Below, one piece after another: positions 47,201 to 59,800 of a stretch of 64,000 nt of DNA. Source of the stretch: Lepidurus packardi (Eukaryota > Arthropoda > Branchiopoda > Notostraca > Triopsidae). A program made the position numbers and the translations under genes. The notes below the pieces were generated by a model that made no database searches, was not told the DNA's origin, and was given only the letters and a program-made list of their open reading frames with translations. Every line of letters begins with the position of its first letter. Positions within the stretch are counted from its first letter, which is position 1. The stretch covers positions 8,866,001 to 8,930,000 of the forward strand of contig JAKZAN010000007.1 in NCBI GenBank assembly GCA_023053545.1, given 5' to 3'.

Positions 47201-49156
47201 TATGTGGACGCAGGTAAGTGGAAAATCAATTTTTACGGTATAAATGGAAGCTAATTGGGTTGGAAATGTTTGTCTGCAGACGCGCTTGTGCCCCCACCCC
47301 CGTCGATTGAGAAAATATTGGCACAAACCGAAATTAGGAGCCAGGTAACGTTCTATGACGATTTCAACCAAGCCCCGCCCCCACTTCCGGCTGTCAAACC
47401 CCCGCCCGTGCCCACGTGGTCGACAGAAGCCGAAGAGCCGCGTGGTTATGCATACGAACACGCCATGAATAACGATGACTCGTTCGGGGATTCTGCGCAA
47501 GATTTGCAAGAATATGTCCATGAAGCCTTGCAGCAAGTTGACGAGGAGTTTAGTCTCGATGATGAAGACTTGGAGAGGAAAGAACGTGAAATCATTGAGA
47601 TTCTAGAGCGAGAAGAGAACATGCTCCATGCCCCCGAACTTCACAAGCCCGACTTTACCAAACAGATCCCATTAGAACCTTCTTACTATCAAGAAAGCGT
47701 TCAAGAGACCTTCCAAGAGGGCTTCCAAGAGGGCTTGCAGCCAGAAGAAGAGCAGGAGCAGATTTGGACGCAGCAAGAGATGTTGGTTCGACAAAGAAGG
47801 GAACATGATGAGTGGGAGAAGCAAATCTTGGAAGAAGAGAATGAGAAGAACTACCGCGAGTTGCAAGAGCTGGAATTCCGGCAAGTAAAGCAACTCGCGC
47901 GGATCCCGCAAGCCTGTCATGCGGAACCTCCTCAAGCTCGTCCTCGTAAGCTTTTGGGAGAACCGGTACCGATTTCGGAGCCATCCGCGTTCAAAAAGCT
48001 GCCTCCTCCCGTGCCCATCAAACCCTCACGATTGAGCCTGGGTGCGGCTCCTCCCATTCCCGCGGTACCCAAATCCACCTCCCTGTCGAACCTCTCCCGA
48101 CTCCGCGCATCAGACCCCGACATGGAGCCCCCGAAACGCAAACTTATCACGGAGAAGCGAGACGTGAGTCGACACTGGTTGATCCAGGAAGCAGAGCAAC
48201 GACGCATTACCGAGTTGAAAGAACGAAACTCGAAACGATCTTCGGAAGCTTCATCCGGCTCCACTTCACCGCTCCTCTCCACGAGGTCTCTTTCTTCAGG
48301 GTCCATCCACACCTCGCCAGACCAGTCCACTCATTCGTACCCGGTCCGGTCGGTGACGTCGGGTTCCGTGGACCATATTCAAGGTTTGGGCACGCATAAC
48401 AGTAACACAGCCCGCTTGCACTCGAAATCCGTGTCCAGTCTCTCCCATCCATGCCCCGAGCTAAAGCGCAACTGGCCACAAGATAATTACGCCCAGCAGC
48501 AGATTTATGCTAATTGGCAACATGTCCCGTCCCAAGAACCGCCGCGGCTCCCACCCCAGCCGCTCCCCCCTGCGATCATCGAGTCCTTGACGCAAAAAGT
48601 AGCGAGCAAGAACAATTATCCCAATTACGGCAACTACATGAACGTGAGCGAACTGAATTACAACAGGTAAATGAACCGCAAAGCGTTTGGTGAATCTGGA
48701 ATGGGACTTAATGAAAGCTTGTGTTGTAGATATGAGGAAAGTGGAGCCGGTCCTCAAGTGCCACACCCCCCTTTGTCATCGTCACGATCGGCGCCGGTTT
48801 TAGCCAACCAAGCCACTCATACTCGCCCTTTTCACCAACCCAATCAAGAGCGATTGTTAAGTGTGAGCGGCAAGAAGAAGTGTTCGTTATGCGGCGACGA
48901 ACTAGGTAAAATTGGGTTGGCTTTAATTCTGGGTGGTAACTACTTTCATGGGTCGAAATTTTTGTTGCTAGGAAGAGGAGCTGCCATGATCATTGAAAGT
49001 TTGAAACTGTTTTACCATATGGAATGCTTTTGTTGCTCCGTATGTGGAGTAAAACTGGGTAACGGTACCATAGGCACTGACGTCCGAGTGCGTAACAATC
49101 ATTTACATTGCCATGATTGTTACTCCAATGACCAAGGTGATTCTGCTTATAACTAA
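44253..49156 (+). CDS. smash: LMO7/LIMCH1/Smallish-family LIM-domain protein, 10 exons
   Basis: Family members are scaffold proteins at adherens junctions and actomyosin; fly Smallish binds Par-3 and Src42A. Exons: 44253-44519, 44617-44808, 44875-45029, 45112-46465, 46534-46674, 46870-46986, 47105-47213, 47280-48666, 48730-48905, 48972-49156. All are GT-AG, with consistent phases and 1,360 codons. Features: a Ser-rich N-terminus; a conserved EEWQANLEGWKINRRKRQED segment with a basic helix (about 148-204); long acidic/Ser-rich regions; a proline run at 726-733; a basic STKRIRKEISRRR stretch; a coiled-coil-like Glu/Gln-rich region (about 870-995); and a C-terminal LIM domain. LIM zinc ligands are C1292, C1295, H1315, C1318, C1321, C1324, C1346 and C1349, with the family hallmark GRGAAMIIES. 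There is no calponin-homology domain in this model, as in fly Smallish. The start is the first ATG of the exon; an upstream non-coding or coding exon is possible. An alternative last exon is described in the findings. Confidence 0.92.
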
Positions 49157-49949
49157 GGATGATTTATCTAAAGGGTTTTTAAACTTTGGTGTAGGCTTGA
49201 AGTTCAGCAAAGTTTAAAACACCGAGATACTTGCTGCTGGTTTGTTCGAGCAAAACGCAGTAAAGAAAAAATTCTGATTTTATTATGCAAGCTTGATTTG
49301 CTTTTAATCTTAAAAGAAGCGGGGGTTAATCGCCTTAGCTGGGATTGATCCGAGATTTGGGCGTATATAGATATATACTCTAGCCCTAATCAGTGTACCT
49401 TTCAGAGTTAAGCGTGAAGATATATTTAAGCTAGGAGGTAGCATGCATGAGCTAGGGAAGTAAAATTTCACGCAGTATTCGTACGACATGCGTTTTTTAA
49501 ACCTTATAGTAAAAAAGGTTTTTCATGTGACAACAACTGGCAATAAGCACGACAGGGGAAAAGATTTTTTTCACGGAGTGTAAATCTGCTGAAGTGTTCT
49601 TATCTGGTACAATGATAGTTTTCTTCTTATATGGCAAGTGAAGATTAAAGAGACGGTTTACTGTAAAAACTACTGCTTTACCGACAAATTGTATATACAA
49701 ACCTATTGACTTGGACATCATTGAATTTGAATTGGAAGTATACGAACTTGAAGCTTAAACCGTAAAACGTGATTTGCAGCCAAAATCCAAAGTATTGAGT
49801 GGCTTCTCAAACACGATGACTAGATTGCAGTCAGCTTTTGACCCTTGAACCTTTAATACAACCTAAGAGCAGTACTTCACTAAGCTGCTTTCAAGGAACA
49901 TCAAAGAAGAAGCTTTGGATCTTGTTCAAATTAATCCTTATTTTTTCGA

Positions 49950-50092
49950 GATTCATTGAATTGCCAATCATAAAAACGTGTATTAACCACATCCGGGTAC
50001 AGAGTAACAACGCTAAAGAAACTGCTTCCTTCCAGGTACTTAAATTCCTCTTTAATCAATTTAGAACAATTTAGAAATCAATTTAGAATAGA
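49950..50092 (+). repeat. Direct repeat, left copy, flanking THAP exon
   Basis: Shares ATTCATTGAATTGCCAA, CGTGTATTAACCACATCCGG and a tail of AATTTAGAACAATTTAGAAA with the right copy at 50443-50568, which carries small deletions. Confidence 0.9.
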
Positions 50093-50137
50093 GTGTTTGC
50101 CAAATTACGCCTCTGGTGGCAAGAAGTGACAAGTCCG

Positions 50138-50150
50138 CCATCTTGCGCAA
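50138..50150 (-). promoter_or_regulatory. YY1/Pho-like site upstream of THAP exon
   Basis: GTCCGCCATCTTG reads CAAGATGGCGGAC on the minus strand, matching the AAGATGGCGGC consensus of YY1-type factors, which often lie near transcription starts. It is about 90-100 bp from the THAP ATG. Motif match only. Confidence 0.35.
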
Positions 50151-50237
50151 TGCTTCTTTTGTGTGGTATACGGCCGTGTAGTTAGTGCCTCGTTTATTCA
50201 CGAAAATAAACATATTTAGCAACAAGTTTGTTCTGAA

Positions 50238-50396
50238 ATGCCTTATTGCTGTGTTCCTCTGTGTACGACGCGCACGTGGGGGTCAAATCGGTTGAATCAG
50301 AGCCCGAAAATCTCGTTCCATAAAGTTCCAAAAGATCAGCAGTTACTAAAGAAATTTGTGTTGCGGATTAGGCGACACGTCGATCCAAATTTCACG
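50238..50396 (+). CDS. Orphan THAP-domain first exon
   Basis: The ATG at 50238 opens 53 codons, up to a donor-like ACGGTAAAT at 50396/50397; two codons later the frame stops. The peptide starts MPYCCVPLC, continues ISFHKVPKD, and ends LLKKFVLRIRRHVDPNFT. This matches the first half of a THAP zinc-finger DNA-binding domain (initial Cys pair, FHKxP motif, basic helix). The expected C-x2-H half would be in a following exon, which I could not find downstream. A YY1-like CCGCCATCTTG lies ~100 bp upstream, possibly a promoter element. THAP domains occur in host regulators and in P-element-type transposases, so this may be a gene remnant or transposon-derived. It lies between two direct repeats. Confidence 0.6.
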
Positions 50397-50442
50397 GTAA
50401 ATTAACTCAAATCCACAATGTTTCATTTATAGACGACTAATT

Positions 50443-50568
50443 CATTGAATTGCCAACGTGTATTAACCACATCCGGATACATGGAGTAACAAACTGCTTC
50501 CTTCAAACCAGATACTTTAATTCCTCTTTAATCAATTTAGAACAATTTAGAAATCAATTTAGAATAGC
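50443..50568 (+). repeat. Direct repeat, right copy, flanking THAP exon
   Basis: Second copy of the 49950-50092 sequence in the same orientation. It lacks the CAATCATAAAAA and CGCTAAAG pieces of the left copy. Confidence 0.9.
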
Positions 50569-51959
50569 TCCTTTCCGCTAGTTGAAAAAAGTTGGGTAAG
50601 ATGGCAGCATAGGTGATTGATGTAGATAGCCTGGATTTTGTACCGTAAGTGCTCTCCCTTATGCATTCTCTTTCGTTTGTTTTGATTCGGGGAATAAGTC
50701 GACAGATAGGAGGTAAGAGCAACACTCTTGTTGTGCTTATAATTCGACAAATAGGAACTCGTGTCGTGTCGTGTCCTGGGTGTTCATTAGTATAGATTGC
50801 GTTTCCTCCTCTCGCCACTGCAACAACAGTGGCCTCTAAAACTGAGCACTTGTTCTGCAAAGAAAAAGAAACCTCATTGAAGCGTGAACTTTTTCCGCTT
50901 TGTTGTTGTTGTTTGCTCTTGCCTTTCCTGTTAATGGCTTCTCATCGCTGCACACAGTGTTAATCGTGTTCCTGTAACTTGTGTGGCCGGTTTTACTACT
51001 TTTGGGGCCAAGTAGTTCTACTCTCGCTGAAAAGGTATGCTAATTTGATCCTATGTATTAATGCTATTGTCCTAGTCTTTACGGCTACAAGTACAAACAA
51101 AATAATCCAAACCTGAAACAAGCGAAATTACGTGTCGTAAGAAACAGATAAACAAACTACATGCCGCGTTCACTTACTCACTTTCCTAAGGTAATTTGCA
51201 TATTACAAAAGTTAACTTTTACAGCCTTTAAAAGTCTGAGTTCATTGAGCTTGGCTGTCAAGACGTTCAAAAAGGAATTTCCATAAAAAGAAAAGGGAAT
51301 CTTCAGTTATGCAAATTGTTGCAAAACGAAACCTGAGGATATTCAGTATCCTTATTATTATAACTTTCGTTAAACAAGCGTGGTGAGGTGCCTCAGGTGA
51401 AGCAATTTGCTTCTTTAAAAAAAAATAATAATTGACTACAGTTTGTTAACTATCCTTTTATTATTTAACGCTTTAAACCGGAAATAATGGTTTAAATTCT
51501 CTAATTAAATAATTCTCTAATAAAAATTAAACAATTCTCCAATTAAATAATGGGACATTTCTCCAATTAATTTACATTAGTAAAAAGTGTGGATTTGGAA
51601 ATTGAAGGGGCTGTAACTATGTAACAAAACTCTAGGTTACATGTACAGTACGTTGGCAAGGTAAGATACGCAGGGATTAGTAATATCTTAGTTATATAAG
51701 CTTAGTTAGCTTAATTATATCTATAAGGTGATTATCAAGAGTGATTATTTTACTATAATTTAGAATCCCATGCTAACTTTGACTACAACTTAAGAGTTTT
51801 ATTGCATTTTGCAATTTTTTTTAACAGGAATGAATGGCCTATTTTTCTTCTAATTAAGCGTTAGCGTCGATCAAGTTTATTGATCATGATTACATGAATT
51901 TACTCAAGACATAAATGGTGTCTCTTTCTAACTTTGGACTTTTTTTTATTCTAGTACCT

Positions 51960-52155
51960 TTCCTTTGTTTTTAGTATTTTTAGTATTATTTTTATTTTTT
52001 TTAAGTACAGATTTTTTTTAGTCTTCTAAAAAAGTTTTTTTTTAGTATTTTTGCGAAACTTTTTTAGTATTTTTAGTATTATTTTTATTTTTTAAAGCAC
52101 AGTATTTTTTTTTAGTCTTCTAAAAAAGTTTTTTTTTTTAGTATTTTTGCGAAAC
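51960..52155. repeat. T-rich ~105-bp tandem duplication
   Basis: Two copies of a block made of TTTTTAGTATTTTT, TTTTATTTTTT and TAGTCTTCTAAAAAAG. Confidence 0.8.
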
Positions 52156-52734
52156 TTTCGCCGAATTTTAAAAGTCAAAGTTCATGGGAAAAGAGTTATC
52201 CTCTCGGGCGTCATGGTAGTAAAGAAAGGCCATTTATTTTCGTTTTATGCTGTCTAGTCTGGTAAGAGTAAGAGTTCATAAAATGTATTCCGACGTCGTA
52301 TATTGAGGATAGCAATTAACGCTTGCTTTTTACTACATAACGATGTTTGTTACACTCTCTTGGAGAGATTAATCTCAACGACCTAGTCATGTAGATTCCA
52401 AACGTTGCAAAGAACTCCATCAAAAGTTGTAATAACTTAAACTTTGTTGCAGTGGATTTATTGATTGAACTTCGATTACATTGCGTACAATTTTCATGTT
52501 TATTGGGTAAAAAAATGGACATACACTCAGTTTAACATAACTAAACCCAAAGTGTTTAAGGACAGTTTACCTGACGTTACCGTTCGATAAAACTTTTTTT
52601 TTCTCTCTTTAGATTTCAATATTGATGGCCTTTGCATGATAACAAACTAGCGTGCGTATAATTCTGTATATATCCTATAATATTCTACAGACAATTAAGA
52701 AATATAATTAAAAAATGAAGAAAAGGTAAAATTT

Positions 52735-52995
52735 AGTTTAGTTTATGAAATTATTAAAATTAATATTATTATGTATTAAAAGTATTCAAATTAATATTCC
52801 TATTTATTAAAATTATTAAATTAGTATTATTATTTCTTAAAATTAATAACATTAATAACGTAATTAAAAAATTAAGTAAAAGTAAAATTAGTTTATGAAA
52901 TTATTAAAATTAATATTACAATTTATTAAAATTATTAAATTAGTATTATTATTTCTTAAAATTATTAAATTAGTATTATTATTTCTTAAAATTAA
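52735..52995. repeat. AT-rich tandem repeats (ATTAAATTAGTATTATT)
   Basis: Several imperfect copies of a 25-35-bp unit made almost only of A and T. A longer phrase (AGTAAAATTTAGTTTATGAA and its variant) occurs twice. Confidence 0.85.
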
Positions 52996-53841
52996 GAACC
53001 TTACCTTAGCTCCGTATGTTACGACACCATGTTTGCGTATTGTACATTGTACGTTACCATAGAAGAGCTTATTGTGGGGAAAAACAGTTTGAAAAGCGCC
53101 TCGTTAGGAAATTGCGAGAAAATTTGGGTAAACAATATATTTCAGTTTGTATTATCCTATTCCGAAACAATCAGAGGAAAAGAAAAGGGGGCCATAAGGT
53201 TTCGATTTCCGTACGAATATTCTTTAATAAACATGCATTAAAAAAAAACATTAGCCTAGCTGAGACTTTCCCAAAGATTATTTTTTTAGATTATTTCTTT
53301 AGACAAAGGGCAACGTGGGAACATAATTTGAGAGGGACGAAAGTGACGTGTCACGAGAAAAAGCCTGTCCCAAGCATTCTGACGTTGCAGTTTTTAGAAG
53401 GTAACGGTAAAACAAAGTTGTTCTGCGTACATTATTGGATAGTAAATTCCTTTCTAGCTTGGAACGCACCTCATTCCCACCACGCGGACGGGCATCGTAA
53501 TAAAATTTATAGCCTTTTTATCTTTTTTTTTTATAATATATGTTCTTTGAAAGTTTAGAAGGGTTCTTTTGTTTCGTGAAAGTTGGCGCGTGAACAGATG
53601 GTTTGCCACTCTAATCGTTCATATGCCTCTATAAGGTTTTTGAGTACATTTAATTGGTCAATACGGAAGTCTAACCAGAGTTGTTGTTAGAACTTATCGG
53701 TACGGTTATAAGAATTGTGTAAATGCAAGTTACACTTTTAATTTCAACACAATTTACACTATTAATTGAATTGAATTTAATATTGGTTTATTTTGTAGGT
53801 TTCGATGGTGGGATTCTTGGAATAGAGATAACTTTGGAAAT

Positions 53842-56800
53842 ATGCCGGCTATAACGTTTTCGGAACGTAATAAGCGCTTCTTTCGAAAAATCGCGGCACT
53901 CACGGCAACATGCTTAGTCCTGCTTTTTGTTATCTTCAAATCGTCCGACGTTTCAAACTCGGATCTATCTTTTCCGAAGCCTGCTGAAGACAGTCACGCT
54001 AAATTGGCACTTGCCAAAGAAGAAGAGCTGGATTTCTGGCAGGTAAAGTGCCTTTTACATTCTATTGGGTCCAGTTTTCTCTCCGGAACGAGTGACCTCG
54101 TGGAGCTTATATGACTAACCTTCCCAAGCCAAACTTATCGATTTCGGTTCCTGCGACGTTTTGGGGATCTAATATTCTAGACAACACTTGAGCGATATGC
54201 CAAATTGACTTGGACAAGAGTGTAAACAACACAAACTAATATTGCGTCACCCATTTGCAATTGAAAGCTGCGGTCACTTTGAACCACGTGCTCTTGCCGG
54301 TTTTAAAGTTTCGTCTTTATTTCATAATTGGGGTGACTTCTGGTCACTCATTTATTACTGTAATTACTCCCGAAGACTCCTCCCAGCTTAATAGGCACAC
54401 TTCATACTTCCAGTTGTGTTTTTAACTTAATTGTTGCGTTTTGAAATCTTGAGACTTTCTGAAAGGACGCTATTTACATGTCAACAACCCATTTTGCGGA
54501 TTCGAAAAAATGGCCACTAGATGGCGTCGAGTATATTTTTTTGTCCAATATTCTTTGCTTCAAGTAGCTTCCAATTATAACTCTATAACACTCTGGTTTA
54601 CAGGGAGCAATCCAATTTTTAAGACATTTTCCGCATTGTTTAAGTATTCCACAAAATAAGGAAGTTGAATGTTTCATGTTCTGTTTAATTTTATTTTTTA
54701 CAATATTTTTCCCCTTCAAATAGCGTCCACATGTTGCGGATAAACGTGATTGGCACAACTATGACCTGATCAAAGCGGAATCTAAACTAAATGGTAATCG
54801 TTTGAGAGTCTGAAGATGTTTTGGACGGTTCGCATAATGCCAGACTCTTTACTCGTTGAAAAAGGTCCTGGGGAGCATGGTTCTCCGTATCATTTATCTC
54901 CAGACGATGAGAAACGCAAAGACTCGTTGTATAAAGTGAACGGATTTAATGCGTTGGTTAGCGATCGTATTCCATTAAATAGATCCGTCCGCGATATTCG
55001 ACACCCCGAGTAAGCCTTCTTTTACCCCCTTTTTTCTATTTCTTTTTTTTTTTCTTGGGGGGGAGGGCTCCCGACTGTAGAGTGGAATTGATGTGAGGTT
55101 TTTATTTAGCTGTAAAAAGAAGCTATATCTCAAAGAATTGCCCACTGCCAGTTTAATAGTGCCATTCCACAACGAACATTTCTCCGTTTTATTACGCACC
55201 GTGTACAGCTCGCTTAATCGAGCCCCGGAAAACTTAATTGAAGTTATACTTGTCGATGATGCCAGTACCAAAGGTCAGTAGAACGTTTCTATCAACATCT
55301 TTTAGTACCTTTTGATAAACCAGTATGGAAGGTTCCTAACAGTTTTTGAACTGTTTAACTAGCAGTTTTTGAACTGTTTTTGAACTGCTTAACTAACAGT
55401 TTTTGAACAGTTTAACTAACAGTTTTTGAACTGTTTAACTAACAGTTTTTGAACTGTTTAACTAGCAGTTTTTGAACTGTTTTTGAACTGTTTAGCGAAC
55501 AGTTTTTGAACTGTTTAACTAACAGTTTTTGAACTGTTTAACTAACAGTTTTTGAACTGTTTAACTAACAGTTTTGGAACTGTTTCACTAACAGTTTTGG
55601 AACTGTTTCGCTAACAGTTTTTGAACTGTTTAACTAACAGTTTTGGAACTGTTTCACTAACAGTTTTGGAACTGTTTCGCTAACAGTTTTGGAACTGTTT
55701 AACTAACAGTTTTGGAACTGTTTCACTAACAGTTTTGGAACTGTTTAACTAACAGTTTTTCAACTGTTTAACTAACAGTTTTTCAACTGTTTAACTAACA
55801 GTTTTTCAACTGTTTAACTAACAGTTTTTGAACTTTCAACTGTTTAACTAACAGTTTTTCAACTGTTTAACTAACAGTTTTTCAACTGTTTAACTAACAG
55901 TTTTTCAACTGTTTAACTAACAGTTTTTCAACTGTTTAACTAACAGTTTTTCAACTGTTTAACTAACAGTTTTTGAACTTTCAACTGTTTAACTAACAGT
56001 TTTTGAACTTTCAACTGTTTAACAAACAGTTTTTGAACTTTCAACTGTTTAACTAACAGTTTTTCAGCTGTTTAACTAACAGTTTTTCAACTGTTTAACT
56101 AACAGTTTTTGAACTGTTAAACTAACAGTTTTGGAACTGTTTCACTAACAGTTTTGGAACTGTTTAACTAACAGTTTTGGAACTGTTTAACTAACAGTTT
56201 TTGAACTGTTTAATTAACAGTTTTTGAACTGTTTAACGAACTGTTTAAGCCTCCTTTTGAACGGTTTAACTAACGCAAATCGAGTTTCAGTCGCTTGCAA
56301 AGACGTACAGTACATTAACATAGGAGTCCATTTGCGACACAGTAATGTCCGTTTTTCTCATGTACTGAAGCCATTTCCGAGGTGTCGGACTAGTTTTGGG
56401 AGTCCAAAATTAGCATGTTAAGTATGTTGAGCTTAAAAGGATCCAAAGCGATCTTTAAATGTGTTTTTTTTTTCGGACTGGGCAAGAAACAAATTAGCTT
56501 TGCAATCAAGGAAGCGTACATTTCTGCGCGTGGAAGTAATACGACCTTAAAGGAACCTTCCATAGTAGTAAAAACTGAGTTTGAATGCAAATGAGCCATG
56601 TTGGAGAGCAAATAGTTGATCCTTGGAACTACTTTTAGCTCATTGTAAGCAGCCGCTGGATGATTACGTCCGCAAACATTTGCCCAAAGTGCGAGTTTTG
56701 CATCTGGCTGAGCGCTCTGGCTTGATCCGAGCACGTGCAGCAGGCATTCGGATTGCCAAAGGAGAAGTTATTATTATCTTTGACGCACACAGTGAATGCA

Positions 56801-59800
56801 ATGTCAACTGGCTCCCACCTTTACTCGGTATTTCTCATCATTTTCGAGTTGGCACATTGGTTGGAAGGTTTTCCTAACGAACGGTACTTGCTTCTTTGTT
56901 TGAACGCGCGCCCTTTATTTGCCGGGGTAAACAGAGCCAATTGCCATGAATTATCGAACGGTCGTCTGTCCGTTTGTTGACGTTTTGGATATGGAGACCT
57001 TCGAGTACCGCGCTCAAGACGAAGGAGCCAGAGGAGCGTTTGACTGGGAATTATTTTACAAACGTCTCCCTTTGTTGCCGGACGATCTCAAGCATCCGTC
57101 AGAACCTTTCAAGTACGTTGTTGACTCTCTTTGAGCTACTGTACTCGCAAGCGAAGCTTACCAGGCTTATACTGGATTTTTTTTTTATCTTATCTAAAAA
57201 TACATCTGGTTTAGCGTGTATTTAGTGTTAATACCCTTTATACTTTAGAATGTACAGTACTTATACTTAATACCCTTTATACTTGGAATAAAACTCAAGC
57301 ATCCGTCAGAACCTTTCAAGTACATTGTTGACTCTCTTTGAGCTACTGTACTCGCTTACAAGGATTATACTGGAGTTTTTTTTTATCTTTTCTAAAAATA
57401 CATCTAGTTTAGCGTGTATTTAGTGTTAATACCCTTTATACTTTAGAATGTATTTATACTTAATACCCTTTATACTTAGAATCCTACACATGTCAAGTAC
57501 TTCGAAGAGGAAGGGTCACAAAAAACGCACGTACATTTGTGAGGTAACACCATTTAAGGTTCCCATGTACCTTAGCTCGGAAGAGGAGGTTAGCATGGGG
57601 AATTTCGGAACAACGTTTTGTTCAAACCAGTAACCATTTCATGAAAAAATTCTTTGACAGTATATAATGAACATACTAACAGCTAGTGAACAACCAATCC
57701 GCCTTTTTTCGAGTGAATAATAAATGAGGAATGTGCAAATGAAGTTTGCAACTAGGTGAAACACGTTGCCGAAAGATAGGTCCTTTGGTTCTGCACTAGC
57801 TGCTAAGGAAAAACACACTTTTGTTTTGTTTGGGTACAGATGGCTTGCAAATCTGACGTGACAAGAGACAAGCCGTGGAGCTTTCGAGAAATCTTGATCC
57901 GACTTGATTTGGGAGATTGTGCTGCCACAGCAAACTGTGGTGACAAGTTGTACTTTTCAGAGTAAAAGAAGACGGCATTTTAGCTATATAGTTCTCTTGC
58001 TATTATCTTACGCAAAGCTTACGCAAAAACAATAACAAACATCAGCGCCATCTGTGACTGTTTCACGTTAATAAATTAAGGTATACGGGAGCCTTCAAGA
58101 AAGGTTTGAAATACTAGGAATACTAGGCATTTAGCTATATAGTTCTCTTGCTATTATCTTACACAAAGCTTACGCAAAAACAATAACAAACATCGGCGCC
58201 ATCTGTGACTGTTTCGCATTAATAACTTAAGGTATACGGGAACCTTCAAGAAAGGTTTGAAATACTAGGAATACTAGGCATTTAGCTCTATAGTTCTCTT
58301 GCTATTGTCTTACGCAAAGCTTTCGCAAAAACAATAACAAACATCGGCGCCATCTGTGACTGTTTCACGTTAATAAATTAAGGTATACGGGAGCCTTAAA
58401 GAAAGGTTTGAAATACTAGAAATACTAGGCATTTAGCTATATAGTTCTCTTGCTATTATCTTACACAAAGCTTACGCAAAAACAATAACAAACATCGGCG
58501 CCATCTGTGACTGTTTCGCATTAATAACTTAAGGTATACGGGAACCTTCAAGAAAGGTTTGAAATACTAGAAATACTAGGCATTTAGCTATATAGTTCTC
58601 TTGCTATTAGCTTACGCAATGCTTTCACAAAAACAATAACAAACATCGGCGCCATCTGTGACTGTTTCGCATTAATAACTTAAGGTATACGGGAACCTTC
58701 AAGAAAGGTTTGAAATACTAGAAATACTAGGCATTTAGCTATATAGTTCTCTTGCTATTATCTTACGCGAAGCTTTCCCAAAACAATAACAAACATCGGC
58801 GCCATCTGTGACTGTTTCACGTTAATAAATTAAGGTATACGGGAACCTTCAAGAAAGGTTTGAAATACTAGGAATACTAGGCATTTAGCTCTATATTTCT
58901 CTTGCTATTATCTTACGCGAAGCTTTCGCAAAAACAATAACAAACTTCGGCGCCATCTGTGACCGTTTCACGTTAACAAATTAAGGTATACGGGAGCCTT
59001 CAAGAAAGGTTTGAAATACTAGGATTGTAAGTACAAAGAGAAGTACACATTGTCCAAGTAATAAGGTTGTACTTTCAAAACTTTCAAAACTTTCAAAACT
59101 GTCAAGAAAAAAGTCAAAAGTCAAAAAAGTCAAAAGTCAAAAGTCAATCTGTCAAGAAATCGAGGCTTTTTTCGTAGGCGTGCCCATAAGGAGTTGTAAC
59201 ATTTTTCATTGTTGTGGGAGGACTTAACGACCGCGGTTGTTTGGGGGCATGAGAAGGTTTTCATTGTAGTGGGTCTAATAACAACCCCATTCTCTTTGCT
59301 TGTATAGGCACAATAGTACTTATCCTCTTTACAGCCCGGATTATGGGAATCCATGCTATTGGACCGACGCAGTCTGAGAAAGTTCTACCACTAGAATATT
59401 GTACAAGAGTACGGATTTGACCTTTTAGTACTGTAAAGAAAACTGGTTATGAAAAATTATTGAGAAAGTTTACGGTTATTGTAGTACGTACTGTACTGTA
59501 CTGTACCCAGTAAGAGCCTGAAAGCTTCGTTTGCGGAAAGGAGATAAAAAAAAAGGTTTTAATTACTGCAATGACATTTTCTTTGGCACATAGGAGTCCT
59601 GTTATGGCTGGGGGTTATTTTGCAATGAGCACAAAGTTTTTTAACGAGTTAGGAGGCTATGATGAAGGTCTAGAGATCTGGGGCGGTGAACAGTACGAGC
59701 TGTCGTTTAAGGTACGATCCACTTACTAAGCAAGCCAGCGAGATGTCGCAGAAATCCTTGTCAAATGAGGAGATTTGCTTCGTTTTTTTTATTAGATTTG

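Larger units (their letters stand above)
49218..53840. other. Intergenic DNA between LIM-protein gene and GALNT10
   Basis: Contains a pair of direct repeats (49950-50092 and 50443-50568) around a THAP exon. T-rich duplicated DNA (TTTTTAGTATTTTT blocks, 51960-52155) and AT-rich tandem repeats (52735-52995) follow. A 180-codon frame at 53016-53558 is rich in Ile, Phe, Lys and His without domain features and looks like chance. Confidence 0.6.

Noticed and set aside
53016-53558. Plus-strand ORF of 180 codons upstream of GALNT10
   Set aside because: Strong Ile/Phe/Lys/His bias, no domain, and its frame does not join the GALNT10 exons.
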